IMG/VR virus record: IMGVR_UViG_3300011116_001045
Coordinates: 1-22,371 of that record
Source: a virus
Reading direction: 5' to 3' (one strand)
Length of the DNA: 22,371 nt
Under the pieces are notes generated by a model. It did not search any database, had not been told where the DNA came from, and saw only the letters and a list, made by a program, of their open reading frames with translations. A program made the position numbers and the translations under genes. Position 1 is the stretch's first letter. Each line of letters begins with the position of its first letter. Shown piece after piece: positions 15,872 through 22,292 of this stretch.

Positions 15872-16760
15872 TTAATACTGCCTCCATCACAGTTTTTGGT
15901 AGATTTTTTTCTAAAATTCTCAAAATCTTAAAGTTATTTTTAATAGCTATTTCGTTTTTTTCAATATCATTAAAGAAAGCCTTCTTTTGAAATTCATATT
16001 TGCACGATTCTATTGTTTGTTTGTGCCAAAAATCACCATCAATTTCTAATAAAATATTATAATCCGTCAATAAAGCATCGTATACTTTTCCACACAGTTC
16101 GTATTTCTTGATGTAATTTATTTTTTCTTCATCCATCATACCATACACCTTTGTTTCTAGCGAAGTGTCTCCGTTGGGAGAAAATACCACTTTGAAACCC
16201 TTTATGGATGCATTTAAAAGGTGTTTACGCCAACCAACTTCGTCTCGATTCTTCCACGTTTTCCAAATTTCTCCAACCCGCTTTTTTTCGGATTCATTAT
16301 TCTTCCAAAACAAAATCTTAGACTCAGAAATTTTTTTGTTTCTTTCATCTGTATAAATACGAGAATATAGAGAAGGATCTCTTTCAAACTTTCCCTTAGA
16401 TGAGTTTGAAATTTTTTCTTTAGTTTCAGCGGTTCTCGGAACTCCTCGTCTAGCTTCCATCTTTTTTTTGACAGACGTTTCTGACATAGCCAGTTTTGTT
16501 TTCCGTGACACATTTTCACGATATTCTGGGTCGGAGTAAGCCAACAGCTTTGCACATCTTCCTCCACAACAACCGCTATATCCTTTGTTTAGATTTATAA
16601 AATTCGTTGGTGAAGAACAATGTTTGCAAGATCCGACATTTCCTATATATTTACAGTAATATTCCTCGGTGGAGATATTGTGTGAGTGTTTTATATGGAT
16701 ACCCAAACATCTGAAATCGGAAAAACTTCTTGAACACATCTTGCACAAAATTTTATCCAT
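15864..16760 (-). CDS. Free-standing homing endonuclease (zinc finger, NUMOD3-like, Vsr-like nuclease)
   Basis: 298 aa. Domains in order: a C2H2-like finger (C6, C9, H22, H27); a second Cys cluster (C45, C48, C64/C65, C69); NUMOD3-like DNA-binding repeats at about 75-130 ('VPRTAETKEKISNSSKGKF'); and a C-terminal nuclease of the Vsr/PD-(D/E)xK type with D228, E239 and D241 in 'LLEIDGDFWH'. Such proteins cut a specific site in related phages lacking the gene and spread by recombination. The gene lies exactly between the gp13-like and gp14-like genes, overlapping each by 8 bp, in an otherwise conserved T4-like order. Its 3' end carries the Shine-Dalgarno of the gp14-like gene. No Shine-Dalgarno precedes its own ATG. 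A DNA-repair Vsr enzyme is unlikely given the NUMOD-type region. Confidence 0.85.
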   Translation of the reverse strand: MDKILCKMCSRSFSDFRCLGIHIKHSHNISTEEYYCKYIGNVGSCKHCSSPTNFINLNKGYSGCCGGRCAKLLAYSDPEYRENVSRKTKLAMSETSVKKKMEARRGVPRTAETKEKISNSSKGKFERDPSLYSRIYTDERNKKISESKILFWKNNESEKKRVGEIWKTWKNRDEVGWRKHLLNASIKGFKVVFSPNGDTSLETKVYGMMDEEKINYIKKYELCGKVYDALLTDYNILLEIDGDFWHKQTIESCKYEFQKKAFFNDIEKNEIAIKNNFKILRILEKNLPKTVMEAVLSV

Positions 16761-17961
16761 AAGTATTAATAAGTATTAAACCAAATACCCAAACTCCTAT
16801 GTAAATCAGATTCGGAATTTTCTTCAAAACCTCGTTGGTTTTATCAGATTTATTCGCATTGGCCTCAAGCTGTTTGTCTATAGTTGTTGCTTCCAACATT
16901 TCCCTAAGTTGGGATATTAATGTTTCTTTTTCGGCAGCGGCCTCGGACCTAAGTTCGCCGCCGTCCAGTGTGACTTCTCCACCAGGAATTGGAACCGTGG
17001 AATACTTCTGCCTAATAGCACCCAAGACTTCTTTGCATAGAGCGAGAAAATATTTCTTAATCCACTGGCGACCGACTGAGTTTATGGTATAATACGGTAT
17101 GTTTTGGTATGGTATATTTGAATAATCAGATGACTTTTGATACGCTGAGCCAGACAAAAACATAGAAGAACTCTTGTCGTTTTCAACAAAATATTCAAAA
17201 TAGAGTTTATAGGAGACGTTAGGTATCGGAAATATCTTCAGCTTATTATTAACCAATTCAAATGAATACGCGCTCTTTCTAACCATGTCATTGAACTCAA
17301 TCGCCTGACCCCGGAGAAGATCCTCGAAAATTGGGGTCATCAGAAATTGGGTGGCAGGAGAGTATCCCGCGAAACCCATCTCGTTAAGTATGTTGCTATA
17401 ACTCATACCGGTCATACTAAATGGGTCATATATCCTAGCGAATGCGGGAGTAGGTCCATGAAACACTCTACGAATTTCAATACGATTAAAACTCTCAGAG
17501 GTGTTTCCCCATAAGGATTGTAAATCGTAGGTTTGCGTTCCCTGTGTGACGTTTATTGTTCCTCTTTTTAAATCTATCTTTCCACCAACCATCGCCTCTG
17601 TTCCATATGCTTTTGATACATCGACTACATAATTAAGACCGGAATCCACAACCGCCTTGCCCCCAACATTGGTGGTTCTAGTCTGACCGATTAGGTTTAG
17701 ATAGTTATTTTTTATGTTGAATTGATTTACTTGAGCACCATATTCCGATACCGCTTCTTCATAACAAGCATAAAAGTTTATGTCCGTCAGCTCTATATCA
17801 ACGACTGGATATCCAAGCCTTTGACCCGCCCATCTTGCTCCACTATAACAGTCTGCTGTAAATTCGGAATCGGTGTCGTATAAACCAAACGGTGTGGAGC
17901 CAGACACGGCAGAGCCGCTTCCTGGCCAACGAATTCTATCTTGGTCGATTCCAATACTCAT
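16753..17961 (-). CDS. gp13-like neck protein with unusual C-terminal extension
   Basis: A 402-aa protein resembling the neck (gp13-type) proteins of T4-like environmental phages: an N-terminal Gly/Ser stretch, then 'YPVVDIELTDINFYACYEEA' (51-70), and near the C-terminus 'RQWIKKYFLALCKEVLGAIR', 'PIPGGEVTLDGGELRSEA' and a helical segment. It probably forms part of the head-tail connector. The last 13 residues, 'VWVFGLILINTYG', are strongly hydrophobic and unlike the rest; from memory, relatives stop at about 'IYIG'. The extension falls right where the endonuclease gene begins (8-bp overlap), so insertion of that gene may have removed the native stop. The ATG at 17961 has a weak Shine-Dalgarno. 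The assignment rests on remembered family patterns plus gene order. Confidence 0.65.
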   Translation of the reverse strand: MSIGIDQDRIRWPGSGSAVSGSTPFGLYDTDSEFTADCYSGARWAGQRLGYPVVDIELTDINFYACYEEAVSEYGAQVNQFNIKNNYLNLIGQTRTTNVGGKAVVDSGLNYVVDVSKAYGTEAMVGGKIDLKRGTINVTQGTQTYDLQSLWGNTSESFNRIEIRRVFHGPTPAFARIYDPFSMTGMSYSNILNEMGFAGYSPATQFLMTPIFEDLLRGQAIEFNDMVRKSAYSFELVNNKLKIFPIPNVSYKLYFEYFVENDKSSSMFLSGSAYQKSSDYSNIPYQNIPYYTINSVGRQWIKKYFLALCKEVLGAIRQKYSTVPIPGGEVTLDGGELRSEAAAEKETLISQLREMLEATTIDKQLEANANKSDKTNEVLKKIPNLIYIGVWVFGLILINTYG

Positions 17962-17967
17962 ATACCA

Positions 17968-17976
17968 TATAAATAG
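17968..17976 (-). promoter_or_regulatory. TATTTATA-type element at the gp13-like start
   Basis: The plus strand reads TATAAATAG, 6 bp before the ATG of the gp13-like gene; ATATAAATAGT is shared with 940-950. It is one of the recurring elements found in longer gaps in front of minus-strand genes. Confidence 0.3.
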
Positions 17977-17992
17977 TATAGTCTACCTAAAC

Positions 17993-18007
17993 CCGAAAGA
18001 GTTTCGG
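17993..18007 (-). other. Short hairpin after the GP88-like gene
   Basis: CCGAAA and TTTCGG flank a 3-nt loop in the gap between the GP88-like stop (18015) and the gp13-like start. The 6-bp stem lacks a following T-run, so it is not a convincing terminator; it may be an RNA processing or stability element, or chance. Confidence 0.3.
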
Positions 18008-18014
18008 TGGCGTA

Positions 18015-19193
18015 TTAGTGAATTAACAAATATGTTCCCAACACGTCTTTTCTACTTGCAGAGTCGTCTCCGTCCCTCGGACGAACAATAACGTTGTATT
18101 TACCCACTTCGTCCGATTCAGGAGTATTTCTCAATTCGTCGTAAGTCAATATAGAGTTCTTGTCCACCTTAAACTTCTTAGCCATCCGATCCTTCAATGT
18201 ATCCAAATCAGCGTCGGATTTAAATTTGACGCGGCCCTTCTCGTCCTTTACGTATTTAACCCTACCACTGGCACCAGGCTCTGTCTGAAGCAAATCAATG
18301 AAATCTTCCTTTGGAACCACAGTGGAGTTTTTTGTCTTTGTGAAATCAATGCGTTTCTCTTCTTCCTTCTTAGCACCCATAGAGAAGTTTATTAAGAAAT
18401 TAGAAGGTTTATCACCCTGAGCAACCGACGCCATCTTCGTGTAGGCGTAGAAATTAACCTTCGGGAACTTCCTAGCAATAGAATATGCGAGAGCGAGATA
18501 ATCCGGCGAGAAGAAGTCTCCTGCATCATGCCAACGAATTACGTTCTGTATATCCTTCTTATCAGATGCGGAGGATAGATTCGCTATCTCGTTCTCCAAC
18601 ATCTTTGAAAATCCGGCAGGATCATTTAAAAGGAAATTTAGGACCTTTGTCTGAGACAATGAAGCATCAGGAAACTGGACATATCCACCCTTTCTGGCAT
18701 AACAATACACCTTACAAGCCCCAGCGCCCGGACAAGTGTCGACAACAACGAACTTACCTGTCTTTTCATCTATCGCCAAACCTTTCAACGCTGGCAGACC
18801 GATATTGTAAAATTGAACAAATCCCTTTCCTCCACTATGAGCCAATTTTTCATTCTGCTTAAGGAGTTTCTTAGGACGTGTCATTATTGCTTTTCTTAGA
18901 GCATCCAGATCATATTTTTTATTGTCCTGATTGTGTATTTCTATGTTGCTAGCGTGAACATACGGCATATCAAACCTATCCTTTGCCGATTTTTCTCCGG
19001 ACATGGTTTTTGCCATATATTTCTGCATCTCATCATCGGAAACATCGCGTGTAGTTGCACCCAAAAAGTCCGCCTCATTTAAATTGTTTTTCACAAAGTC
19101 TTCGATTGGTATAACTTTCATCTCCAACAATGACTCGGATTTAATCTCATCCAAACATTCACCTATGATTTTTTTAAGTTCGGGAATTTTCAT
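18015..19193 (-). CDS. GP88-family protein (mycobacteriophage gp88-like), function unknown
   Basis: 392 aa. The core matches the phage 'Gene product 88' family: 'CPGAGACKVYCYARKGGY' with C154, C160 and C164, then 'RWHDAGDFFSPDYLALAY' (220-237) and 'FPKVNFYAYTK' (243-253). The closely spaced Cys suggest a metal or cluster site, but biochemistry is unknown. Apart from C13 there are no other Cys, so any second Cys group seen in some relatives is missing; the end is instead 'RPRDGDDSASRKDVLGTYLL'. The first ~40 residues look separate: 'MKIPELKKIIGECLDEIKSE', ending in an 'LNE-A' site (40/41), reminiscent of T4 capsid-targeting peptides removed by the prohead protease. The start is 1 bp after the stop of the 68-aa gene. 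Whether it is packaged in the head is inference only. Confidence 0.78.
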   Translation of the reverse strand: MKIPELKKIIGECLDEIKSESLLEMKVIPIEDFVKNNLNEADFLGATTRDVSDDEMQKYMAKTMSGEKSAKDRFDMPYVHASNIEIHNQDNKKYDLDALRKAIMTRPKKLLKQNEKLAHSGGKGFVQFYNIGLPALKGLAIDEKTGKFVVVDTCPGAGACKVYCYARKGGYVQFPDASLSQTKVLNFLLNDPAGFSKMLENEIANLSSASDKKDIQNVIRWHDAGDFFSPDYLALAYSIARKFPKVNFYAYTKMASVAQGDKPSNFLINFSMGAKKEEEKRIDFTKTKNSTVVPKEDFIDLLQTEPGASGRVKYVKDEKGRVKFKSDADLDTLKDRMAKKFKVDKNSILTYDELRNTPESDEVGKYNVIVRPRDGDDSASRKDVLGTYLLIH

Positions 19194-19194
19194 A

Positions 19195-19401
19195 TTATTT
19201 TACCGTTACAAAGATAACTCCATTTACAGATTTCAACTCCACGTTTACAACATCCCGTCTTAGATTTGTAAAAAAGACGGATTGACCTCCGACTGTTTTG
19301 GTTTCATGTGCGTTTGACGCAACTTCAAAATCAACTGATGGCTGACTTTCCTGTTCGGATTGAAGATGATCCTCGGATAATAGGTCTTTAAGTTTAATCA
19401 T
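19195..19401 (-). CDS. Small hypothetical protein (68 aa)
   Basis: A 68-aa frame, 'MIKLKDLLSEDHLQSEQESQ' followed by a beta-strand-like half ending 'VELKSVNGVIFVTVK'. The N-terminal ten residues (amphipathic, ending L-S-E) resemble the N-terminus of the adjacent GP88-like protein and T4 internal-protein targeting peptides. It is the first minus-strand gene after the divergent region, and the GP88-like ATG follows 1 bp after its stop, so the two form a coupled pair. No family recognised. Confidence that it is a real gene comes from position, tight spacing and the shared N-terminal pattern. Confidence 0.65.
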   Translation of the reverse strand: MIKLKDLLSEDHLQSEQESQPSVDFEVASNAHETKTVGGQSVFFTNLRRDVVNVELKSVNGVIFVTVK

Positions 19402-19469
19402 GGTGTCAATAAATATCGTCGCACAGTATAAAATGTTGAAACATTTCGATTATAGACTAACATACATAT
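19402..19469. promoter_or_regulatory. Divergent promoter region at the strand switch
   Basis: 68 bp separate the minus-strand 68-aa gene from the plus-strand macro-domain gene. The plus strand has TATAAAAT at 19427-19434; the minus strand has TATACT (19425-19430), a good -10 hexamer leaving roughly a 17-nt leader to the 68-aa ATG. For the plus strand, TTGAAA (19436-19441) and TAACAT (19458-19463) are 16 bp apart, which would give a leaderless or nearly leaderless macro gene, consistent with its lack of a Shine-Dalgarno. An AATAAATAT element is at 19408-19416. Confidence 0.5.
19431..19446. promoter_or_regulatory. 16-bp dyad, candidate operator
   Basis: AAATGTT-GA-AACATTT is a perfect 7-bp inverted repeat with a 2-bp spacer. 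It overlaps the TATAAAAT box and a candidate TTGAAA -35 in the only divergent intergenic region of the window. The size fits a dimeric repressor site, and a protein bound here could affect both directions. No matching regulator gene is visible in the window. Confidence 0.4.
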
Positions 19470-19940
19470 ATGTTCAAAGAACTCAAAACTGACCTTTTAA
19501 CTGCTGAGGTGGACGCTATAGCACACTGTGCCAATTGTTTTTGCACTATGGGATCCGGTATAGCTAAGCAAATAAAAGAAAAACTTCCAGAAGCCTTTCT
19601 TGTGGATTCAAAGACCCAAGCCGGAGACAGAACTAAGTTTGGTCGATTTTCTTGTGCAGAAATCAACAACCCAAAGATTAAAACAAGTGTTAAATTCGTT
19701 TACAATCTATATGGTCAGTTTTATTACGGAAGGGATTCTCGTAAGTTAAACTACGAATCAATCTACACCGCTCTCGAAGGAATGAGACGGGATTGTGTAT
19801 CAAAGCCAGTGAAAACAATTGGATTCCCAAAAAACATGGGATGTAATTTAGCAGGAGGACATTTTCCAATAGTTTACGAAATGATACATCACATCTACTC
19901 AGACAGTCCGTTCGATGTGTTTATATGTGAGTATGATTGA
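19470..19940 (+). CDS. Macro-domain protein (ADP-ribose-1''-phosphate phosphatase-like)
   Basis: A 156-aa single-domain macro protein. The start 'FKELKTDLLTAEVDAIAHCA' gives the usual first strand and 'GDLL'-like loop; 'NCFCTMGSGIAKQIKEKLPE' is the ADP-ribose-binding segment with the Gly-rich turn; 'VYNLYGQFYYGRD' and 'NYESIYTALEGMRRDC' follow; 'GFPKNMGCNLAGGHF' is the phosphate-binding loop, where relatives usually have GCGLAGG. These proteins bind or hydrolyse ADP-ribose derivatives. In a phage this could recycle tRNA-splicing or NAD products, or reverse ADP-ribosylation used by host defence; the sequence does not decide. The ATG at 19470 lacks a Shine-Dalgarno. It is the first gene of the plus-strand group. 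Confidence 0.88.
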   Translation: MFKELKTDLLTAEVDAIAHCANCFCTMGSGIAKQIKEKLPEAFLVDSKTQAGDRTKFGRFSCAEINNPKIKTSVKFVYNLYGQFYYGRDSRKLNYESIYTALEGMRRDCVSKPVKTIGFPKNMGCNLAGGHFPIVYEMIHHIYSDSPFDVFICEYD

Positions 19941-19952
19941 TTTCCTAGGGTT

Positions 19953-20852
19953 ATGGGTTGTGTGATGATACTTATACTCATGGAACATCTAAAATCAAAG
20001 TGTCCGAAGTGCCACAAAGGTGTCACGTTTAAAACAAAAAGTGGTTTATATAAATTCACGAAATACAACAGAAAGTGTAAAAATTGTTGTAATAAAAAGG
20101 ATTATGTAAAGAACGAATTTGTTAGAGTTTGTAACGAATGTGGTGATGAAATGATATACAAAACAAGAATAGAAAAAAACCGTTCTGACCGAGAAGGGAG
20201 GATATGTCGATCATGTGCATCTACCATATATAATGCCCGTAGAGGATGTGTTCTCGACGCAGAAACTAAAAATAAATTACGGGATTCACGTATAGGCAAG
20301 AAGTTGTCATCAGAAACAAAGGAGATTCTCAGACATAGAATGATGGGTAATAAAAATCCATTTTTCGGCAAGAAACATACGCCGGAATCTTTATCGGAAA
20401 ATAGCAGAAAAAACACGGGAAAAAATTCTAAAAATTTCGGAAAAAAGTTATCTGAAGAACATAAAGAAAAATTGAGACTCTCTTTTAGAGATAGGTTAAA
20501 TAAATTGAGAATACCACTTCCAAATGGGAGGTGTTTTAACAAAAATGCATGCATTTTCATAGATAATTGGGGAAAATCAAACGGATATGAATTTCAACAC
20601 GCCATGAACACTGGTGAAAAATTAATAACTGGATATTCCGTGGATGGTTATGATCCAAAAAATAACACCGTATTTGAATATGATGAAAAAAGACACTACA
20701 ATTGTTTGGGTGAATTGAACCGTAAAGATGTGGATCGAATGATTAGGATAATAAAATCGTCAAACTGTAAATTTATCCGATACAATGAATTTTTAAACAA
20801 ACTCTATGAGTGTAGATTGGTGGAAAACCAGATACACTATTCAACACTGTAA
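19953..20852 (+). CDS. Second free-standing homing endonuclease (zinc motifs, NUMOD3 repeats)
   Basis: 299 aa. The N-terminus has four CxxC pairs ('KCPKCHK', 'KCKNCCNK', 'VCNECGDE', 'ICRSCAST'), indicating zinc ribbons. Residues ~100-185 hold NUMOD3-type repeats ('GKKLSSETKEILRHRMMGNK', 'NPFFGKKHTPESLSENSR', 'FGKKLSEEHKEKLRLSF'). The C-terminal nuclease-like part has 'VDGYDPKNNTVFEYDEKRHY' (D231, D234, E242, E245, H248), a PD-(D/E)xK-like pattern different from the first endonuclease. It sits between the macro-domain and GMP reductase genes, 12 bp after one and 2 bp before the other, which is typical of an inserted mobile gene. Starts at 19953, 19965 or 19980 are all possible; a TAGGG stretch precedes the first. 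Its target is probably in this or a neighbouring gene of a related phage. Confidence 0.82.
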   Translation: MGCVMILILMEHLKSKCPKCHKGVTFKTKSGLYKFTKYNRKCKNCCNKKDYVKNEFVRVCNECGDEMIYKTRIEKNRSDREGRICRSCASTIYNARRGCVLDAETKNKLRDSRIGKKLSSETKEILRHRMMGNKNPFFGKKHTPESLSENSRKNTGKNSKNFGKKLSEEHKEKLRLSFRDRLNKLRIPLPNGRCFNKNACIFIDNWGKSNGYEFQHAMNTGEKLITGYSVDGYDPKNNTVFEYDEKRHYNCLGELNRKDVDRMIRIIKSSNCKFIRYNEFLNKLYECRLVENQIHYSTL

Positions 20853-20854
20853 TT

Positions 20855-21847
20855 ATGCCTAAAATTTTATCAACCCGTTCAATTTATTATAACGACTGTA
20901 ATTTGATTGCCCAGCCGGTCCATGAGACGTTAAAAAGCCGAACAGAAGTTCCAAAAGAATTGGATAGAATTTTTGTATCTCCTATGGCAGCAATAGTAGG
21001 AAATACATTTACAGAAGAGGCCACAGACTTGGGATTGAACGTAGGAATACACCGATTTTGTGACGCGTATAAACAGATTGAAATGGTCAAATCTTCCCCA
21101 CATAATTACAAGAATACATACGTGAGTATCGGATTGAACGACTGGGATAGAGTGTCTCTACTAAAGGATTACACGTCGAATTGGATAATAGATTGCGCAA
21201 ACGGTTATTTATTCAATCAGATACTTCCCACCATACGACGACTACAATCCACAGCTAGTATTAAAAATCTGGTGATAGGAAACATACATTCTAAAGAAGG
21301 CATAGAAATTTACAAAGAGTTGTCTGAGGAAATATTCCGTGTTTATTTCAGAGTTGGTATTGCGTGCGGGTCAGCGTGTTCGACATCGGATGCCACGGGG
21401 ATAAACCGTGGACAGATAACCGAACTCATTGAATGTCGTGAATATATCGACAACGAAAAATTCTCTAACTTCTTTGTAATGGCCGACGGAGGAATCAAAA
21501 ACGGAAACTACGCGTCAAAAGCATTTGGTGCCGGAGCAGATTGTATCATGTTGGGCGGGTTCTTTTCGAGAGCAAAAGAGGCGGAAACCCATGTCATAAA
21601 GGACGGAACATATTGGGGAGGTGCAAGCAAAAAACAACAAGAACTGTTCGGCGGAGTAAAACGCCACAGCGAAGGCAAGGTATATCAAGTTGAGGGTGAA
21701 CTTCTTCCGTTGGAAGCCCTCGTGAATGAACTGTGGGGAGGCATAAGCAGTTGTGTCAGTTACAGTGGATATTCCACATTGAATGATTTTATTGGTCACG
21801 GTGTTTTTGAAATAAAGGAAAACAGTTTACCCCCACGGGGAAGATGA
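20855..21847 (+). CDS. IMP dehydrogenase/GMP reductase family enzyme, GMP reductase-like
   Basis: 330 aa, about the length of bacterial GuaC, with no CBS insertion. GMP reductase converts GMP to IMP with NADPH. Family features in order: 'TLKSRTEV' (25-32); 'IIDCANGYLF' (111-120), matching the reductase-type D-x-ANGY rather than the dehydrogenase D-x-AHG; catalytic loop 'VGIACGSACSTSDATG' with nucleophile C175 and T181; 'MADGGIKNGNYASKAFGAGA' (209-228); 'HSEGK' with E273 at the place of the GuaC catalytic Glu; and 'LWGGISSCVSYSGY' near the end. The loop differs from the usual GPGSVCTTR, having extra Cys171 and lacking the Arg. Known role: purine salvage and adenine/guanine balance; here it could tune nucleotide supply in infection. 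Its start is 2 bp after endonuclease 2, so it may have lost its native leader. Confidence 0.85.
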   Translation: MPKILSTRSIYYNDCNLIAQPVHETLKSRTEVPKELDRIFVSPMAAIVGNTFTEEATDLGLNVGIHRFCDAYKQIEMVKSSPHNYKNTYVSIGLNDWDRVSLLKDYTSNWIIDCANGYLFNQILPTIRRLQSTASIKNLVIGNIHSKEGIEIYKELSEEIFRVYFRVGIACGSACSTSDATGINRGQITELIECREYIDNEKFSNFFVMADGGIKNGNYASKAFGAGADCIMLGGFFSRAKEAETHVIKDGTYWGGASKKQQELFGGVKRHSEGKVYQVEGELLPLEALVNELWGGISSCVSYSGYSTLNDFIGHGVFEIKENSLPPRGR

Positions 21848-21859
21848 AAGGAAATAATT

Positions 21860-22276
21860 ATGGGATGGGGTGGATATGGGATATATGATGGAGATGGAAC
21901 ACAAACCTGTCACTATGACTTTATTGTGTGGAGTGGATGTGCTACCGAGGATGAAATATATGATGGAGAGTGGCTTAAACTCAACAAGACAAAGATTCCA
22001 GTGGATAGACTCTCCATTTTTGAAAAAAATATAGGAAAAGTCATTAAGAAGATGCCTAAGGTTAAATTTTGGAATGAAAATAAAGCCATTGAATGGCAAA
22101 TGCTTTTGTCGTTATTGTTAGATAACAAAATAAAACCGCCGGCGGTTGTAAAGAAGAATGGGATACTTGCAACCGAATTTTTAATGGGAGAACATGCATC
22201 GGATTTCTGTTCACCGGCAGCCCGTAGAGCGATTTTAAGAAGATTTATAAAACGTATAAATGCGGCAAAATCTTAA
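21860..22276 (+). CDS. Hypothetical protein (138 aa), 'MGWGGYG' N-terminus
   Basis: A 138-aa protein starting 'MGWGGYGIYDGDGTQTCHYD'. An AAAGGAAA Shine-Dalgarno lies 8 nt before the ATG, just after the GMP reductase stop. Aromatic/Gly-rich start, then a mixed helical region ('LLSLLLDNKIKPPAVVKKNG') and a basic C-terminus 'AARRAILRRFIKRINAAKS'. The N-terminus is reminiscent of small bacterial and phage proteins that begin 'MGxWGYGxxDND', but I cannot place it in a family with confidence. Likely co-transcribed with the GMP reductase and the next gene. No signal peptide or membrane segment. Confidence 0.75.
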   Translation: MGWGGYGIYDGDGTQTCHYDFIVWSGCATEDEIYDGEWLKLNKTKIPVDRLSIFEKNIGKVIKKMPKVKFWNENKAIEWQMLLSLLLDNKIKPPAVVKKNGILATEFLMGEHASDFCSPAARRAILRRFIKRINAAKS

Positions 22277-22292
22277 TTGAAAAGAGGCACTT

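Noticed and set aside
15864-16760. Very-short-patch repair (Vsr) enzyme
   Set aside because: The C-terminal nuclease is Vsr-like, but zinc fingers, NUMOD3-like repeats and the position between neck genes indicate a homing endonuclease.
17993-18007. Intrinsic terminator after the GP88-like gene
   Set aside because: Only a 6-bp stem with no following T-run on the minus strand; kept only as a short hairpin.
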